Assembly: GCF_014851395.1 (NCBI RefSeq)
Contig: NW_024042261.1
Coordinates: forward strand, 36,605,942 to 36,669,941
DNA length: 64,000 nt
Source: Micropterus salmoides
Taxonomy: Eukaryota; Chordata; Actinopteri; Centrarchiformes; Centrarchidae
Reading direction: 5' to 3'
Shown here: positions 10,701 through 25,200 of the stretch, piece by piece
Layout of the letters: each line of letters starts with the position of its first letter
Numbering within the stretch: the first letter of the stretch is position 1
Notes under the pieces: model-generated
The model's input: only the letters and a program-made list of their open reading frames with translations
Told to the model about the DNA's origin: nothing
The model's database searches: none
Position numbers and translations under genes: made by a program

Positions 10701-11400
10701 TTGAGGTGTGTGTGTGTGGAAAATGAACTTGTTCTGAAGTGTTTCTTAGTGTGAATCCACTGAAAGCACCTCACAGGATCCAGTAGCATCATCAGAGCTA
10801 CAGAGAACATGTGGCTGTTGAAGCAAAGTTATTATAAACTTTTTGTTTCCTGAATAAAAACACTCCCTTCTTCTTCACACTCTCTTTCATCAGCGTCCCC
10901 GAACCCCCAGACACAACACCCTGGCCCCACCTGGCGGGCACATTAAGACATTACTCTGAGTCAGTACAAAGAGCAAGCCCTCAGAGGTGAGCTAGAGGGA
11001 CCAGGCTGTTTTTTCTGGCAGCGTGAATATTAATTTAATTAAAAAAAGACCTTTATGTTGGGAAAGTTCAAGTTCAAAAACTTGAGTGTCAAATACATCC
11101 ATTTAGCTACTTGTACAGGACAGAATGAACAATACAACAATAAATAGATAGGCTACATAACAAACAGGCGTCACAACTCCATACAGAAAAAAATCAATAG
11201 CTCATAAATTGATAAGTTGTTACAACTGACGTCTTTTTCCTTCCGAAGTAAGGTAGACAACGAGCTACAACTGTTGACAATAAACTGGACTGGACCAAGA
11301 ACACTCAAGCCCTCTACAGGACGGGCCAGGGCCGTCTCTATTTTCTGAGCAGGCCATGCAGCATCCCGGACATGGCTGAGGATATTTAATGAGTTGTGTG
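10700..11400. other. No gene seen
   Basis: Mixed sequence without a supportable exon or complete repeat. TTAA-rich patches occur near 11020-11050. Confidence 0.35.
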
Positions 11401-11408
11401 GGTAGATC

Positions 11409-12514
11409 CAGGGTTGGACTGGCAATCTGGCATACCGGGCAAATGCCTGACGCATCTTTGGGGCCAATGTAAGTAAATTATTTATTTATATAACTGTATT
11501 TCAAAAACTGGCCAATGATTGGCTCATAAAGCATGGACAGTGGCCCATTGGGTAATATTCTATACTGACATCACATCTCTTACTAGTCCCACCCCCTTTG
11601 CTCTCTGTTTCTTGCATTGCAGGACGGCAATGCTGCCGCCAAATGCGCGAAAACCACCGATATGTTTGCCGCTGGGGCTGCAGCAGCTTCAACATCAGCT
11701 GCAGTACCCTGCGTAGAGCAGGCAAAGGCGCTTAAAAGAGTAAAAGAGCTGTGGTTGCCACTGCCAGGCAGAGGAAGAGGCGTGTGTTAGCGAAACAGAG
11801 GGACAAAGTTACAGGGCCGAGGGAGAGAGAGAGAGCAGGAGGAGAGTGGAGGTGAAGTAGTAAGCATGGGGTAGCTCAACCTGTAAGGAGGGAGCAGGGA
11901 GGGGGGGTTACTTACACTGGGGACACTCTGGACATGTAGCCACCACTTTTTGAAAGCATTTGTTAAAAATGTTCTGAAAAACAGCTTGCGCCAAGAAATG
12001 TTGATTATCTAATAAAAATGCTATGAGAAAGGTTTATTTGCACAATAAGAAAACGTCTGTCCAAAAAAAGTAACTTTAGCAAAAAATAATAAGCCACTGA
12101 TTACTGCATTAGATTTTCTTATATTTTAATATTGTGAATTGTCACCTGCCACCTGAATTTTGTGCTTCCCTTATAAAATTAAAGATGTTTCTACCATAAA
12201 TTGGTGCAGAAAATGTCTCCAGAATGCAAGAAATTAAATGTTTAATGCTAAATATCTTCTGGGGGAGGACCTCCAAACCCCCTTATCAATTATTTTATCT
12301 ATAAAGTTTTTTTTGTAATAGTACGTCTATTAAAATATATTCTTGTCTTGATCTTGTGGACACCAATCTTGTGCAAATGTTACGTCTCTGTGTTTCATCA
12401 CACCCCTAATCTAACCCCCTAAATGGAACGATGTTGTATCGGTGAGGGGAGTCCGACCAATTTTGGTGGGGCGTCCTGGCCAAAAATGCCCAGTGCCGTC
12501 CCAGTCCAGCCCTG
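11409..12514. mobile_element. hAT MITE with CAGGGTTGGACTGG ends
   Basis: Inverted ends CAGGGTTGGACTGG / CCAGTCCAGCCCTG bound 1106 bp. The flanks GGTAGATC and GGTGGAGC (11401-11408, 12515-12522) fit a degraded 8-bp target duplication (6/8). There is no transposase, only an internal GC-rich first-exon-like stretch (11620-11860). Related copies are at 33938-34905 and 63508-64000, with reverse fragments at 37505-37575 and 38632-38700. Confidence 0.75.
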
Positions 12515-13210
12515 GGTGGAGCTTCTCTGTCAGTGGTGTCAGAGAGGAGGATGCTGTCAAAGCCACATGTCATCTTGGACTATGTCTCCCACCTTTCAGT
12601 TCGTTTTAACTTCTCCCTCAAAGTGTCAGTTTGAAGTCTCAGACTAGTGTAATACCTGACTTTTGGTGCAATTACTACCAGCACAAATTTGCCCCCTCTT
12701 CAGGATTTTACAGCTTACAGTCCTGATTCTCACAAAAGAAATTGTTAATACCCATTCAGGTATGTTGGCGGGTCCTTTTTCCTCCAAATGGCTTAGGTCC
12801 ATAGCAATTGGTCGTTTGGTTAACTTCTTCATCACCCAGTTAGGAAGTGTGTAGGCTAACTTACTGTTCTACGTTGCTTTTGGTCAAACAAAAGAGCGCC
12901 GATCCCAGATGTGAAACCCCCTTTGATCTACAGGAACAAACAGTCCTTGCTGTACCAACTCATCATACAGCACAAAAGGGTTTGTCTCCAGAACGGTCGA
13001 CACCCAATTTTAGATGTCTGTGAAACAGTTAAACAAAAGAATCCTTCTGGCACTAAAGAAAGAGGTGTCAGTTTCCTTCACATTACAAAGAGGAGATAAA
13101 CAATGGTTTAATTAACATTCTAATGCAATTGTCTGGCCTAAAACCCCGCAGTCTTACATTTGAAGAAAAACACTGAAATACACTTCGTAAAAACTCCTGC
13201 TTCTTTTTAA
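12515..13210. other. No gene seen
   Basis: Several short frames of 60-70 codons on both strands without domain, splice context or repeat match. Treated as chance. Confidence 0.35.
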
Positions 13211-13212
13211 TT

Positions 13213-13322
13213 GTTTCCTAAACATACAGTCATGGATGGCAGAACATTTTCTGCAACTCAATCAGGACAAAACAGAAATATTGGTCATTGGTTCTGAATC
13301 TCAGACGGAGAAACTTAAAATG
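13213..13322 (+). mobile_element. LINE reverse transcriptase fragment
   Basis: The plus frame gives MAEHFLQLNQDKTEILVIGS, the conserved stretch downstream of the YADD active site in L2-type reverse transcriptases. Only about 35 codons remain; the sequence then changes abruptly into another repeat. Confidence 0.65.
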
Positions 13323-13612
13323 AAATTGCGAATGCTGGCACTAAGTCCCTGTGTGCATGTAGGTTGAACGTGGCCGAGGGGCTAATTTTTTCCAATTTTG
13401 TAGGGGGCGGTAGCGAGCCATTTTGCCACGCCCATGTGCGAAACCCATAAAATACGTAATTTTTCACCACTTCTGACATGTATGCAAAGTTTGGTGAGTT
13501 TTCGAGTATGTTTAGGCCCCCTAAATTGAGCTTACTTTGCAGAAAAAAAAATAAAAACAAAATCCTTAGTTTCAATAGGGACCTCACACGGTTCGTGCTC
13601 AGGCCCTAACAA
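13323..13612. repeat. Dispersed teleost repeat
   Basis: The block with GGGGGCGGTAGCGAGCCATT, CTTCTGACATGTATGCAAAG and the end CACGGTTCGTGCTCAGGCCC has the appearance of a common, non-coding teleost repeat with an A-rich tract at 13542-13560. Its class is not certain. Confidence 0.5.
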
Positions 13613-14163
13613 GCAAATACATACATTATTCACAGATACACTGGATATTTTGAGCATGTGTTGTCCAATAGTCCAATACTATACTACAATATCACTCAGA
13701 GTTCAGAGAGCAGCTTTTGGGAGGAGATCTCAGAATGAGGAGCTGACTGGACCTGTAATAAGAGATGCAATTGTTACGAAGTACTTTTGAATGTTTGCCT
13801 CTGCTGATTGTGCCTTTTTAATTAATGTATACTAATAAGTGACTGTTTTTTTCGAGGTTGACAGCTGTTAGGGGGATTATTTATTTTTTTACTTTATTGT
13901 ACTGAATGGTTTGTAGGTAATGTCTACTTTATCACTGTAAAGTTTAAACAAATCAAGTGCAAAATATAAATAAATGTGTATATAGGCTACTACATGGTAA
14001 AAATGTTGTATTATTTGGAACATTTTGTCAAGTTTGTGCCGAAAATCCACCCTGAATCCACCCTTCTGTTGGGATTTTTTGGATCAAAAGGATCCCAATT
14101 ATACAAAAAAAATTTGAACAATACAAACTGAAGGTTTGATCCAGATCAAAACCAAGACCATAG

Positions 14164-14179
14164 CCCCCCCCCCCCCCCC
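14164..14179. repeat. Poly(C) tract
   Basis: A run of about 16 C residues. Such runs are unstable and often a source of assembly error. Confidence 0.9.
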
Positions 14180-14700
14180 ACTATCGTCCATCTTGATAGT
14201 GTTCATGCTGCTCCCTGATAAAAGATACCTGCTGATGCATGTTCAGAAAACCCCCCAGGAAAACTGGACTCTGATGGTAACTTGTTTTAACAAGCTAGAT
14301 AAAAGGTAATGCCCTGGCAGTGGAAAATAGCTTTGGTTTTATATTTGATTTGATTACATTAATGTTTAAGTTGTGATTTACAAGAAATATTTCATTGCTA
14401 CTGTGTAAAGGGAATGCTGCTGGTAAAAAGCACCTTATTTGTTTAAAGTGTTTGCAAACCACACGTTATTAAACTTTTGTGTATATAACTGCACATTTAA
14501 ATTAAAAGTGCGCAATTCACTGCTTTAGAATTCATTATTTAATTTTATGCTTAACAATGCCATTAAAAATTTAATTGTTGCCCATCACCATTTTATACAC
14601 AAATGTTTGTTCATTTTTTCACTGCCCACATTTCTGATTTCAGAATCAGATTTCTGTAGTACGATGCAGATAAAGAGAAACCTGAATTGTATGGAATTAG

Positions 14701-14726
14701 ACACACACACACACACACACACACAG
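14701..14726. repeat. (CA)n microsatellite next to the GT92 stop codon
   Basis: About 13 CA repeats end 5 bp before the complement of the GT92 stop codon. The transcript would carry a UG repeat at the start of its 3' UTR. Confidence 0.95.
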
Positions 14727-14730
14727 GCTA

Positions 14731-14866
14731 TTATACGCTGGTTTCATTTAGAAATCCACTCTCTTTGAGCACAGTATTGACAGTTTGTATGAGGTGGGTG
14801 CTGTAGCTCAGCAGTCGGTCATCATAAATCAGCTGGTCTGGTTTCAGCTCAGTTTTTGTCCCAGCT
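14731..14866 (-). CDS. GT92 gene last exon and stop
   Basis: The exon is 136 nt. Acceptor CATTGCAG is followed by A, completing AGA with exon 8. It encodes KTELKPDQLIYDDRLLSY and ends KESGFLNETSV before TAA at 14731-14733. A CA/TG microsatellite begins only a few bases beyond the stop, in the presumed 3' UTR. The last intron is about 4 kb and hosts a LINE. Confidence 0.86.
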
Positions 14867-17800
14867 CTGCAATGACAGAAAGCAGAAATGCTAATGTTAT
14901 ACAAACTAAGCTACAAGCACAACTGAGTGCTTTAATATGACAGATTTCTTTTAATAATAATCTAAACTGGGATTGATTTAAACCATTGAATGTTTTTAAT
15001 CGGGTTTCTACAAAGTGTAATCTTTATCTTCTGCTCGCTAAATTCTAGTGTGGGCGATAGGATGACGTAGAAAAAATAATACATTTGATTAAAACTCAAC
15101 ATTATCTTTTATTCATATTGTAGAATTCTGTGTAATTCTATAGTTTAAAATTGAATAAAACTGCATCACATTCTGCAACACCTCGACTCTCCAGGGACAT
15201 ATGCTAGGATCCTGTTCGTGGACTTCAGCTCGGCGTTCAACACCATCATCCCGGACATCCTCAGCACCAAACTCACCCAGCTCACTGTGCCAGCCTTCAC
15301 CTGTCAGTGGATCACAGACTTCCTGACTGACAGGAGTCAGCAGGTGAGGCTGGGGAACATCACATCCAGCACCCGGACTATCAGCACTGGCGCCCCCCAG
15401 GGGTGTGTGCTCTCCCCACTGCTCTTCTCCCTCTACACCAACGACTGCACCTCAGGAGACCCATCTGTCAAACTCCTGAAGTTTGCCAACAACACAACGG
15501 TCATCGGCCTCATCCGGGACAGTGACGAGTCGGCCTACAGACGGGAGGTTGATCAGCTGGCTCTCTGGCGCGGTCAGAACAACCTGGAGCTTAACACGCT
15601 CAAAACTGTGGAGATGACCGTGGTCTTCAGGAGGAGCCCCCCCACTCTGCCCCCATCACCATACTCAACAGCCCTGTGTCTGCTGTGGAATCCTTCAGGT
15701 TTCTGGGATCCACTATATCCCAGGACCTGAAGTGGGAGCCCAAAACTGACACTATCATCAAGAAGGCCCAGCAGAGGATGTACTTCCTGCGTCAGCTCAG
15801 GAAGCTCAACCTGCCTAAGCTGCTGATCCAGTTCTACACAGCCATCATCCAGTCTGTCCTCTGCACCTCCATCACTGTCTGGTTTGGATCTGCCACCAAA
15901 AAGGAGAGGAGCAGACTACAACGGACAGTCAGGACTGCAGAAAAGATCATCGGTGCCAACCTGCCCTCCATTCAGGAGTTATACATTTCCAGAGTCAGGA
16001 AACGGGCAGGAAACATCACTGCAGATCCATCTTACCCCGGACACAACCTGTTCCAGCTCCTCCCCTCTGATAGGCGCTACAGAGCACTGTACGCCAAAAC
16101 CAACAGACACAGGAACAGGTTCTTCCCACAAGCCATCACTCTGATGAACAGCTGATTTCTGACTCAGGGTCTGGAACAATTCCTGTGCAATAACCCAGTA
16201 ACTCTGCCTCTAATCAGCCACCTGTTTACTGGTTTCCACTTATTATTTATTTATTCACCATGTCATATTGTATACTGTATACCAATACACCTACCTCAGG
16301 TCATAAGGTCATAGGTCTTATTTATTTTTTCCAGCATCCTTTGCACTATGCTCCATCACACTGTGTACATGTACGTGTACCTGTATATCATTTCCACCTT
16401 CAACATGTACATAATGAGAATAATAGTTTACTCTGGCATCCTTTGCACTCTGATCACTGCACTATTTGTCAATATGTCTATATTGTTTTGTTCATAGTGT
16501 GTATATTAGTGTAGTTTGTGTCTGATTTTATTATTATTTTATTATTGTGTTATGGTATTTTTGTACGAGTAAGCACATCGTGAGCAATGTATAATCCTGA
16601 GTCGAATTCCTCGTATGTGTACACATACCTGGCAATAAAGCGGATTCTGATTCTGAAAACTACACTGCTGACTGGAGCCTCTGCTGATGGTGACAACCAG
16701 GAAGGGATAACCAGTGACAGCTGTCTCAGATATGAATAGGTCCAATGCAGGCCCTTTTTAAGAGGGTTATATTCCTAAATTTTATCTTATCTTAGTATAG
16801 GGTGCGTTGTATTGTTCCATTAACTCCAGAGATTGTCTCGAAACCAATGATTAATATGTAAAATGTAATCAAAAAAATTTAAATTGGTTGTATGTTTACA
16901 CCTGCTTTTAACATAATTTCCCCCACAAAACTCAACATCTCAGTTTTGTGGGACCTCAGTGAATAAAAAAAAACAAACATAATAAACCTCCGTTAACATG
17001 TCTCATCCTATTATTTGAATGGTCTTAAATGCATGTGCAGTAAGGAGAGTGGCACCAACTGAAAACACTTACTAAAACAACTCATGGTTAAATTTGTTTA
17101 ATTCATTGTTTTTCCTTGCAGTTACTTGGGCCCTGAAACTCTGAGCTTATCCCTGAGCTCTGAGTTGATGAGCCTGAGGTGGGAAACTGAATTTTCGGTT
17201 CCAGAACAGCTGATCAGAATTAGTTCAATCAACTCTGAGTATGTTGAGCCTGATGGAAACGCGTGCGTGGGGATGAAAAAAAGCCTCATCAATGGAGCTC
17301 CGATACTACAATCCATCATGGCAACAGGTAAATAAAGGCAGAGCCTCCATTTTAATAGGCTCTAAAACGCAGGAGTAGAGGAAGGATCAATACTTTACCA
17401 TTAGTACTTTACTAGTACTTTATACAGCGTTGCTCATCATTTACCAGACTGGAATTTCCTTCATTAATGAAAGTGCTGGAATTTTCCTACAGCCCATTAT
17501 ATTCAATTTAAATAGGATGGATATATTTATTAAGCTGTAACCCGACGGGACAAAATGCTGGTGGCAATCGGCTACCTTATTCTGAAAATAGGTATAGATC
17601 AAATATAAGACAGTTTACTCGTGAACCTGTGATTGTAAAGTCAGTCACACACAGTAGGTTAGCCTTTTTTTTTGCACTGGAAAATGTATCGATCAAACTA
17701 ACTAAGAAAATCTTGCAAATTTTTTATTAACACACACATTCTGAATGGGCTATATGCCACTAATAATGAAAAACTCACTTTAAACATAAATAGTCACATT

Positions 17801-20800
17801 ATCTCCAGTATGATAACTACAATAGGAATGTTCCAATCAGTGCGACTACAATATGAAAGATTACTGTTCATTGATCAGTTTTATACAGATTAGTTTAAAA
17901 AGTGATGTAAAAAAGTAATGTAGCCCACAGTAAATGTTTTCAGTGCAACTGTCCACAGAGTCACAGTGTTATACCTAAAGACAGACAGATTATATTCTGT
18001 GCTGAGGATAAATCCACGATGTGCGGAGATAACTCTCTGTCCATATCAATGACAGACTGATAATAAATTCAAGATTCATGTTTGGATAATAAAACTAATA
18101 ATGTTGAGTGAATAATGAAACCTTCTCAGACAGCCGTCTCAGGTTCCGCAGGAGGGGAGGAGTCAGAGAGAAACTGATGGTTTTCCAACTTATCCTGTGA
18201 ACCTAATACGGCTGAACGATTTTGGAAAATATTGCGATTGCGATTTAATAAGCGATTCATTTTTAAGCTCTTTACCTTCTGTATTATTCAAAATGGACAA
18301 GCAGTAAATCAGTTTATAATATGACCAACACAACATTAGATAGAACTACACTGTTCTTTCTTGTGTTGATGAATTGGGTAGAATTATTATGAGCAATGGT
18401 GGAGAAGATATTAAATTATAATAATATGAGAAAGATAATTTGAGTCAAGTCATGGCATTTAATAATATGATATAATATCATCAGGTCGGCCTACAGACCA
18501 TAAGGAAAACTAACTCACCACAGTGTGTTATACAGTAAGCGCTCAATACAAAACCCACAGTTCAACCACCAATTAATGAATCCTTATCTCAGTTCAAATC
18601 TCCCAGGAGTCGGAGTAACTGATCTAGGGTTTATCTGACCTCGCTGTCTGAAACAGAAAACCCAGAGTTTCCCTCATCTGAGGCTTAACATACTCTATAT
18701 TTTCACTAATCCCGCTTTCTGAAACAAGTTCCTGATCCAATTATGTGAAGGAATGGTTTCAGATTCACATTGTCCCAACAAATAACGGTGCAATCATGAC
18801 ACATAGGAATTGAAAAGGACGTAAACAACCATCAGTTTACCTTGTGTGGTACATCCGTGCTATATTCCTGTCAACCCAGGAGCAGTCGTTCTGTGAGCTC
18901 AGCAGTCCGTGGACGGTCGCAGAGAAAACACCTCGTGGATTGACAATGATCTTGTAGTCGTCGTATTTAGTCTTTTCATTGAGGGGTATGTGGTACAGCT
19001 GAGCCAGGATGTTCACCCCTGTCACATTGTTCCACAAAAGTTTGGAGGTGGGAGGAGAGAAATTTGTGCTGGGGAACACGTTATTCTCAAATATGTAACA
19101 CTCATGGTCATATTTCTTTTGTAGAAGAGGAAAAAGTTCCAACCAACTGTAAATAGAACAATGGAAAAATATATATTGGTAACACTTTTTAAACACCACC
19201 CACATACACTCAGAAGCAGTTTTTAAACTATTTATAAATGCTTTAAGAACAAAAACCATACTTTACTATAATGAAGTATGAAGCACATATACACATGTTT
19301 TAAAGTGTTGCATTTGTAAACACCATTAAGTTCTTCTGTGAAGCATCAATTACTGCTGTATACATATTATAGATAATAAGATAGTTATGATTACATTAAG
19401 ATATAATGTATTTAAAGTAGTTAAATCTATCAACCATTTTAAACATCTATGAATACAATCTAATGTGTATATAATAAATACTTTGTTGTTTATCCTTATT
19501 ATCCTTATTATACATAGTTACTCATAACTATGAAATCTTTTAGCGTTTTATTACTCTGAAAAGGAAAGTAACACTTTATTAATGTTTACACGTTCTTATA
19601 ATATCTTCTTATAATATTAAAAAATGTAAAGCACTCCTCAGGAGTGTGTGATCGGAGACTGTATTTCATATTGTCAGTGTACTAACTGTAAACTTGAGAA
19701 CTTAATTTGATAGAAGGAATCATTTCCCAGAGGTCGATTTATCAAAAGACTCCCATAAAGAAAGTGCTACCTGTCGACTGTCTGCGGCAGAATGAGTTCG
19801 TCTATGTCGTGCAGGGCCACGTATCTGGACTGGTACATGTATCTGTAAACGCAGTCATTGAGAGCAGCAATCTGGCCAAAGTAGTGGAGGTCACCTGGGC
19901 CGTGTTCAGGAAGCCAGCCTCGAGATACATTCAGAAATCTGGACAGAGACCACGGAATCACCTCTACTAAACCTGAAAAAAACATTGAAAGAATTAGATT
20001 TGAAGGACATGTGTTAGCAGCCAAGAGGTTTTCGTTCACTTAGTACAGCTTTAATCAAAGAAACTTTTATTTTCTCTGCTGCAAGTTATCTTTGGCAGTA
20101 TGGCTCTGTTTATTTATTATCCGTAATAATCTACAACTTTATTTTATTAATTACTTTTTTTGTAAATGTATTTATTTATGTGTGTGTTTTAATATTGTTG
20201 TCTGTTTTATTCTTCCGTTGCATTTTCTGCCCTATTTATTTCCTTCTGCCTCATTATGCAAATGAGGGGCTGTGTTTCAAGGGGTGAACTTCTCCCCTGT
20301 TGGTGGACCAGTCAGACGGGAGAGCTCTAGGCCTACTCTACCTGCCCACATCAACAAGCTTGCTCCTCACACAGTCAGATGGCTTTCTTCAGTGTGCTGA
20401 GGTGTTTAGCAACTCTATTTGAAGACAATACTACCAGCCATGTTTTCCTTCTTTTTCAAGTGGACGCTCTGACCTACAGAGTTTTCATTTAGCGACTTAT
20501 ACGGACACAGAACTGCAGGAAAGTGAGCTGTTGTTTCTGAGAGCCACATGGTCAGTTAACCGCAGCTAACTCTGGAGTGCACTCCTATTCGAGTATTTAC
20601 GGTAAATACTCCCACAGGAGCAGCTCCTTTCTCTGCTGTTATCAGCTGCTGTTTCAACAAAAACGCCATTCAGGGTGAAAATTCAACCATGGTGTTGTGT
20701 CGATCGATGCAGTGACTTTACCTGCGGTGAGTAAGAAATATTATGAATAATATATGTAATTTGTTTAGCTATGAGTCCTAAAAAGTTGTTTTCCGCTCCA

Positions 20801-22174
20801 GCCTGAGTTAAAGAAAAGCATTTTTGGGATTAAATGGTCTTTAATAGCTGCTGCAGTGCAGGATGAACAGACCCATTTCTCAACTTATTATTCTAAATCA
20901 TGTAATGAAGAAGAAGAAATGCATAACAAATCCTGGGACAAAATCAGATCACCAGATTTAGCTGCAGCTAGCTGACCGTGTGCTTCTCCCTATACCGCAG
21001 TTCTGTGCCATGCATGCAGCAAACTGAAAACACTGTCTGTCAGAGCGTCCACACGAAAAGGTAGGAAGACATGGCTGGTAGAATTGTCCTCAGACTGAAA
21101 GAATAAAACAGACAAATATTAAAACACACATAAATAAATACATTTAAAAAAGAAGTAATAAATAAAGTTGAAGATTATAACGGACAATAAATAAATACAG
21201 TAATTATTACAAAGGTGAATAAGTAAAGAAGCTAATTAAAATAAATATATACATTTGTCTCCTTGTATAATTAATTACTGCCTATATTTATTTTACTTTA
21301 TTTTTTTGTGCTTTCAATCGGATGCTTATTTATTTATTGAGCATTTATTTATTTCTGAATTTGTCAGAAATTTGTCCTCCATACTACGTGCGTAGCTATG
21401 TCAACAATATTGCAATCTAGTCACAGTCAGCGTCTAAGGACATTGTCGTTGTCTCATCATCGTCTCGTTTTTGTCAGGGGAAAAAAGGTTGTTGACGAAT
21501 ATATTTCGTTTAGTTTCGTCTGATGAACGTAACATTACATGACACACAAACTCAATTACAAACCCCCACCGCACACACCTCAAGCACAACTTTTTAGCGC
21601 TCCATATCCTATACTACTTAATAGACATTTAGTGGCTCTGCGCACACTGTTCACACAATCACACATGTACCAAAAAAGTTTAAAGAAACATAATCCACTT
21701 CCACTGTATTTTACCTTTATGTGTGTAGTAGTCCAGTATGCGCTGTGCTTCAGAGCTGCAGTTGGTCTTATAGATGGCAACTCTGTTCACCCCCAGTAAC
21801 TGCACCATTTCCAGACTCTGGACCAGCTACATGACAACACAGGTATTTTGTTGAGACATTCCAGGGACAAGCAAGAACAGCAAGATACGGTACAGTTCAA
21901 GGATGTTAAAAAACAAATCAGAAAAAAGGAATTTATTGATATTCCCAAAGTTATGGTCTTGACTGGTCTTGAAATAAAATCCCGAGTCCTCAATGTCCGA
22001 GACCGAGACAAGACTGAGTACAAATGCGGTCAAGTCAGAGACGAGACCAAGACCATCAAAAACTGGTCTTAAGACCAGTCTCGAGTAGGCCTACTACAAC
22101 ACTAGTGGAAACATTGCTTTAATATTCTACTTTTACCCTTCACTTCAACTGCTTCACTGCCTCCACTGCTGTCC

Positions 22175-22221
<47 letters not shown>

Positions 22222-25200
22222 CACTGTGTGTACGAGCTGAGCTTCGCCTTCGGTCAAACACACAGAAGAGAGGACAGAGCAGCTAGCATTACAATTACTT
22301 TTACAGATGTACATGATTGACATGAGGCACATTATCTGGCCGGAAAATCTGGAAAATCACAGTCTTTATTTGTGTTATTAATGACACTACTTTCCATGAC
22401 TGTTCCAAAAGTTTTGGGATTTTATTTCTTTCCAAAACTTTTTTCAAATTCCATGAGTTTTCCAGGTTTTTCATGTCTGTACGAACCCTTCACTAAACAA
22501 CATTTTTGTCATTGATGGGCCAGATAATAGACATGACATATCAGAAGACATATCTTATTAAAACCTTTAAATATCAATTTTGATTTCATGGGAATGGGAG
22601 ATTTTATTTTTGTATGTTTCTTTAAATTCTCCATTAAATGCCTGGTCTGGTTTTTATAGAAGTTCTTTGGATGTATAAAACCTCTTGAACTCCACAGGGT
22701 CGCCCGCTTTAGCTGCTTCTAAGCTGCTTAGATTGTTAATACAAATATTAATGTTTTAACGTATGATCAATATGTCAGTATGAACATGCTACACATCGTT
22801 ACATCGGTTAGATTCTCCACAATTCAATCAGTTAATTTAATGGAAACAACAAGCCAAAGTCTAATTCTTATAGATTTACTGGTGTAGGCCTACATGAGAA
22901 AAAAGTGCAGACTCTCATCACCTTATAAGCGCTTGTTAAGTCCGAATGGGTCCAATGCTGCTGAGCTGCTGAGCACTCGTGGATTCACGTCAAGGATGGT
23001 GTAGTGTTCAGTAACGAGTAACGCAGCGTTACTTGGATTAGTAACTAGTAATATTACTATTTTAGAAAAGTAATTAGTTACACTACTAGTTATTGGGAAA
23101 AGTCATATTATTACAGTAACGCATTACTGCCCAACACTGGTCAGGATACATTTTCCACTTTAAAGCAGGAAAAGAAGATAGGCCTACATGTAAAATCAGT
23201 GTTGTGGGACGTTACCTGCAGAACGTTTGTGAAATCAAACATTGCGGAGAGGCAGAGGGTGAAGTTGTAAGGAAAGCTGCCACTATTCGACTTCTGGTTC
23301 TTCACCTCAAAAAACTCTTTGTCAAGTTTATCTAAGGAAAGAACAACAGATACATTTTGACAATCACATTTCTTTACTGTACTCTTAAAGTACAATATGT
23401 TCAAATAGGAGGAGAATGACACACCTGGGAAGATACCAAATGGATCAAACACTGCAGACAAACACTGCATTGAAATACTTAATATACAGTAGGCTATATA
23501 TTACATGTTGTCCAGTAAAATTGCGTGAGGTCTCACACGTTTAATCTACCGACTACACACGTAGATGGAAAGTTAGAATGTTAAGTCAACACTAACTGCT
23601 GCCTTGTAACTAGTGAAAATAGAGCTTTTGGGCCAGAGCCGGCTCATCAAGCAATAAAGTTATGACTTTTGTTGCACAAAAAGCCTTGTTCTTAGTTTTT
23701 CACACCCAAGTTGGAAATCACTGCAACCAGTTCTTTTTGTTATAGTGTACCGAGCACCTGGTCCGTACTCTGAATTCTTATCTGAATTTGCAGAGTTTTT
23801 GTCAACTTTAGTACTTAAAACGGACAAAGTTATTATTGTAGGGGATTTTAATATTCATGTGGACGTTGAGAATGACAGCTTTAGTACTGCGTTTATCTCT
23901 CTGTTAGATTCCATTGGCTTCTCTCAGAGTGTTCATGAACTGACTCACTGTTAACCACACCCTCGACCTTGTTCTGGTGTATGGTATTGAAATTGAACAT
24001 TTAATAGTGTTCCCACAGAATCCCTCTTTATCCAACCACTGTTTGATACCTTTTGAGTTTTTATTGCTGAACTACACGCCATTGGGCAAAAATTTCTATA
24101 CAAGATGTCTGTCTGATAGTGCTGCAGCTAAATTTAAGGATGCGATTCCATCAGCTCTAAATTCATTATCAAGTCACAAAGTAACGGAGGACTCCTATGC
24201 TAATATCAGTCCCTTCCAAATCGATCATCGATAACCTCATAGCTGGTTAGGGACATTGGTGGCTCAGGGACATATTGGTTGTCGTCGCAGGGGGAATCAA
24301 AACCGGGTCTCCCAAACCAAAGGCAAGCGTTTGCACCATAGCCACACCGTTTTACCTACTGAGAGTCGGCAGAGAAACCTCTCTCTGTATAATGCTGGTT
24401 GCAGCTATCGGCTGGTTTAGTTGTTTGCTAATCGAAAAACGACAAAGAAACGGAGATTTCACCATTCTCCCATTGTTCAAGCGTTTAAATGTGGATTGAG
24501 ATTTTAACAAAAACAACCCCAGCTTAGTGTGGATGTAGTGTAATATATTCTTGAACTTACACGCAGATGGCGGATTAGGCTGCTGATCTGGACGCAAACA
24601 CCCTCAAATAAAAGTTGAGTCAGCACTTTAACCACACTGTCTTTACTGACTGCACTGTTTCGGAAGTAATATTAAGAAATATGACAGTTATTACTTACTA
24701 ACTTCAAGAGCTGACACAATTAAACCCTTAGCTGATCGACAAAAAATGAATCAGCAACTATAAATGATTATTGATTTATTGTTTATGTTATAACAAAAAT
24801 GCCAAATATTTATTGCTTCAGATTTTCACTTGCGAAAATTTGTTGCTTGTTTTCTCCTTTGTGACAGTAAATGAAATATCTTTGGGTTTTACCTTCAGAG
24901 TCGTCTGCAGCAGAGGTCACAGCGATATGAGATGGGGTCTCACAGTCTGAGGGCACAGGACACATGATGTCTGCTGTCCCGTATTTAAACCCAAAGTGAT
25001 CACTGTGGAGGCTGGTGACGCTTTTAGAGATGTGCAGTTTTTCCTGGCAACAGAGATGACAGCGATAGGCTTCTGTCTTTTCCCTCAGCATCACTGAAAT
25101 AACACGAACCTGACACCAGAAGACAAGAATATGGATGTTATTACAACATCATGGCCAGCATGTAAACTTATAACCTACCATTTTATCAAGGCACTTTTAA

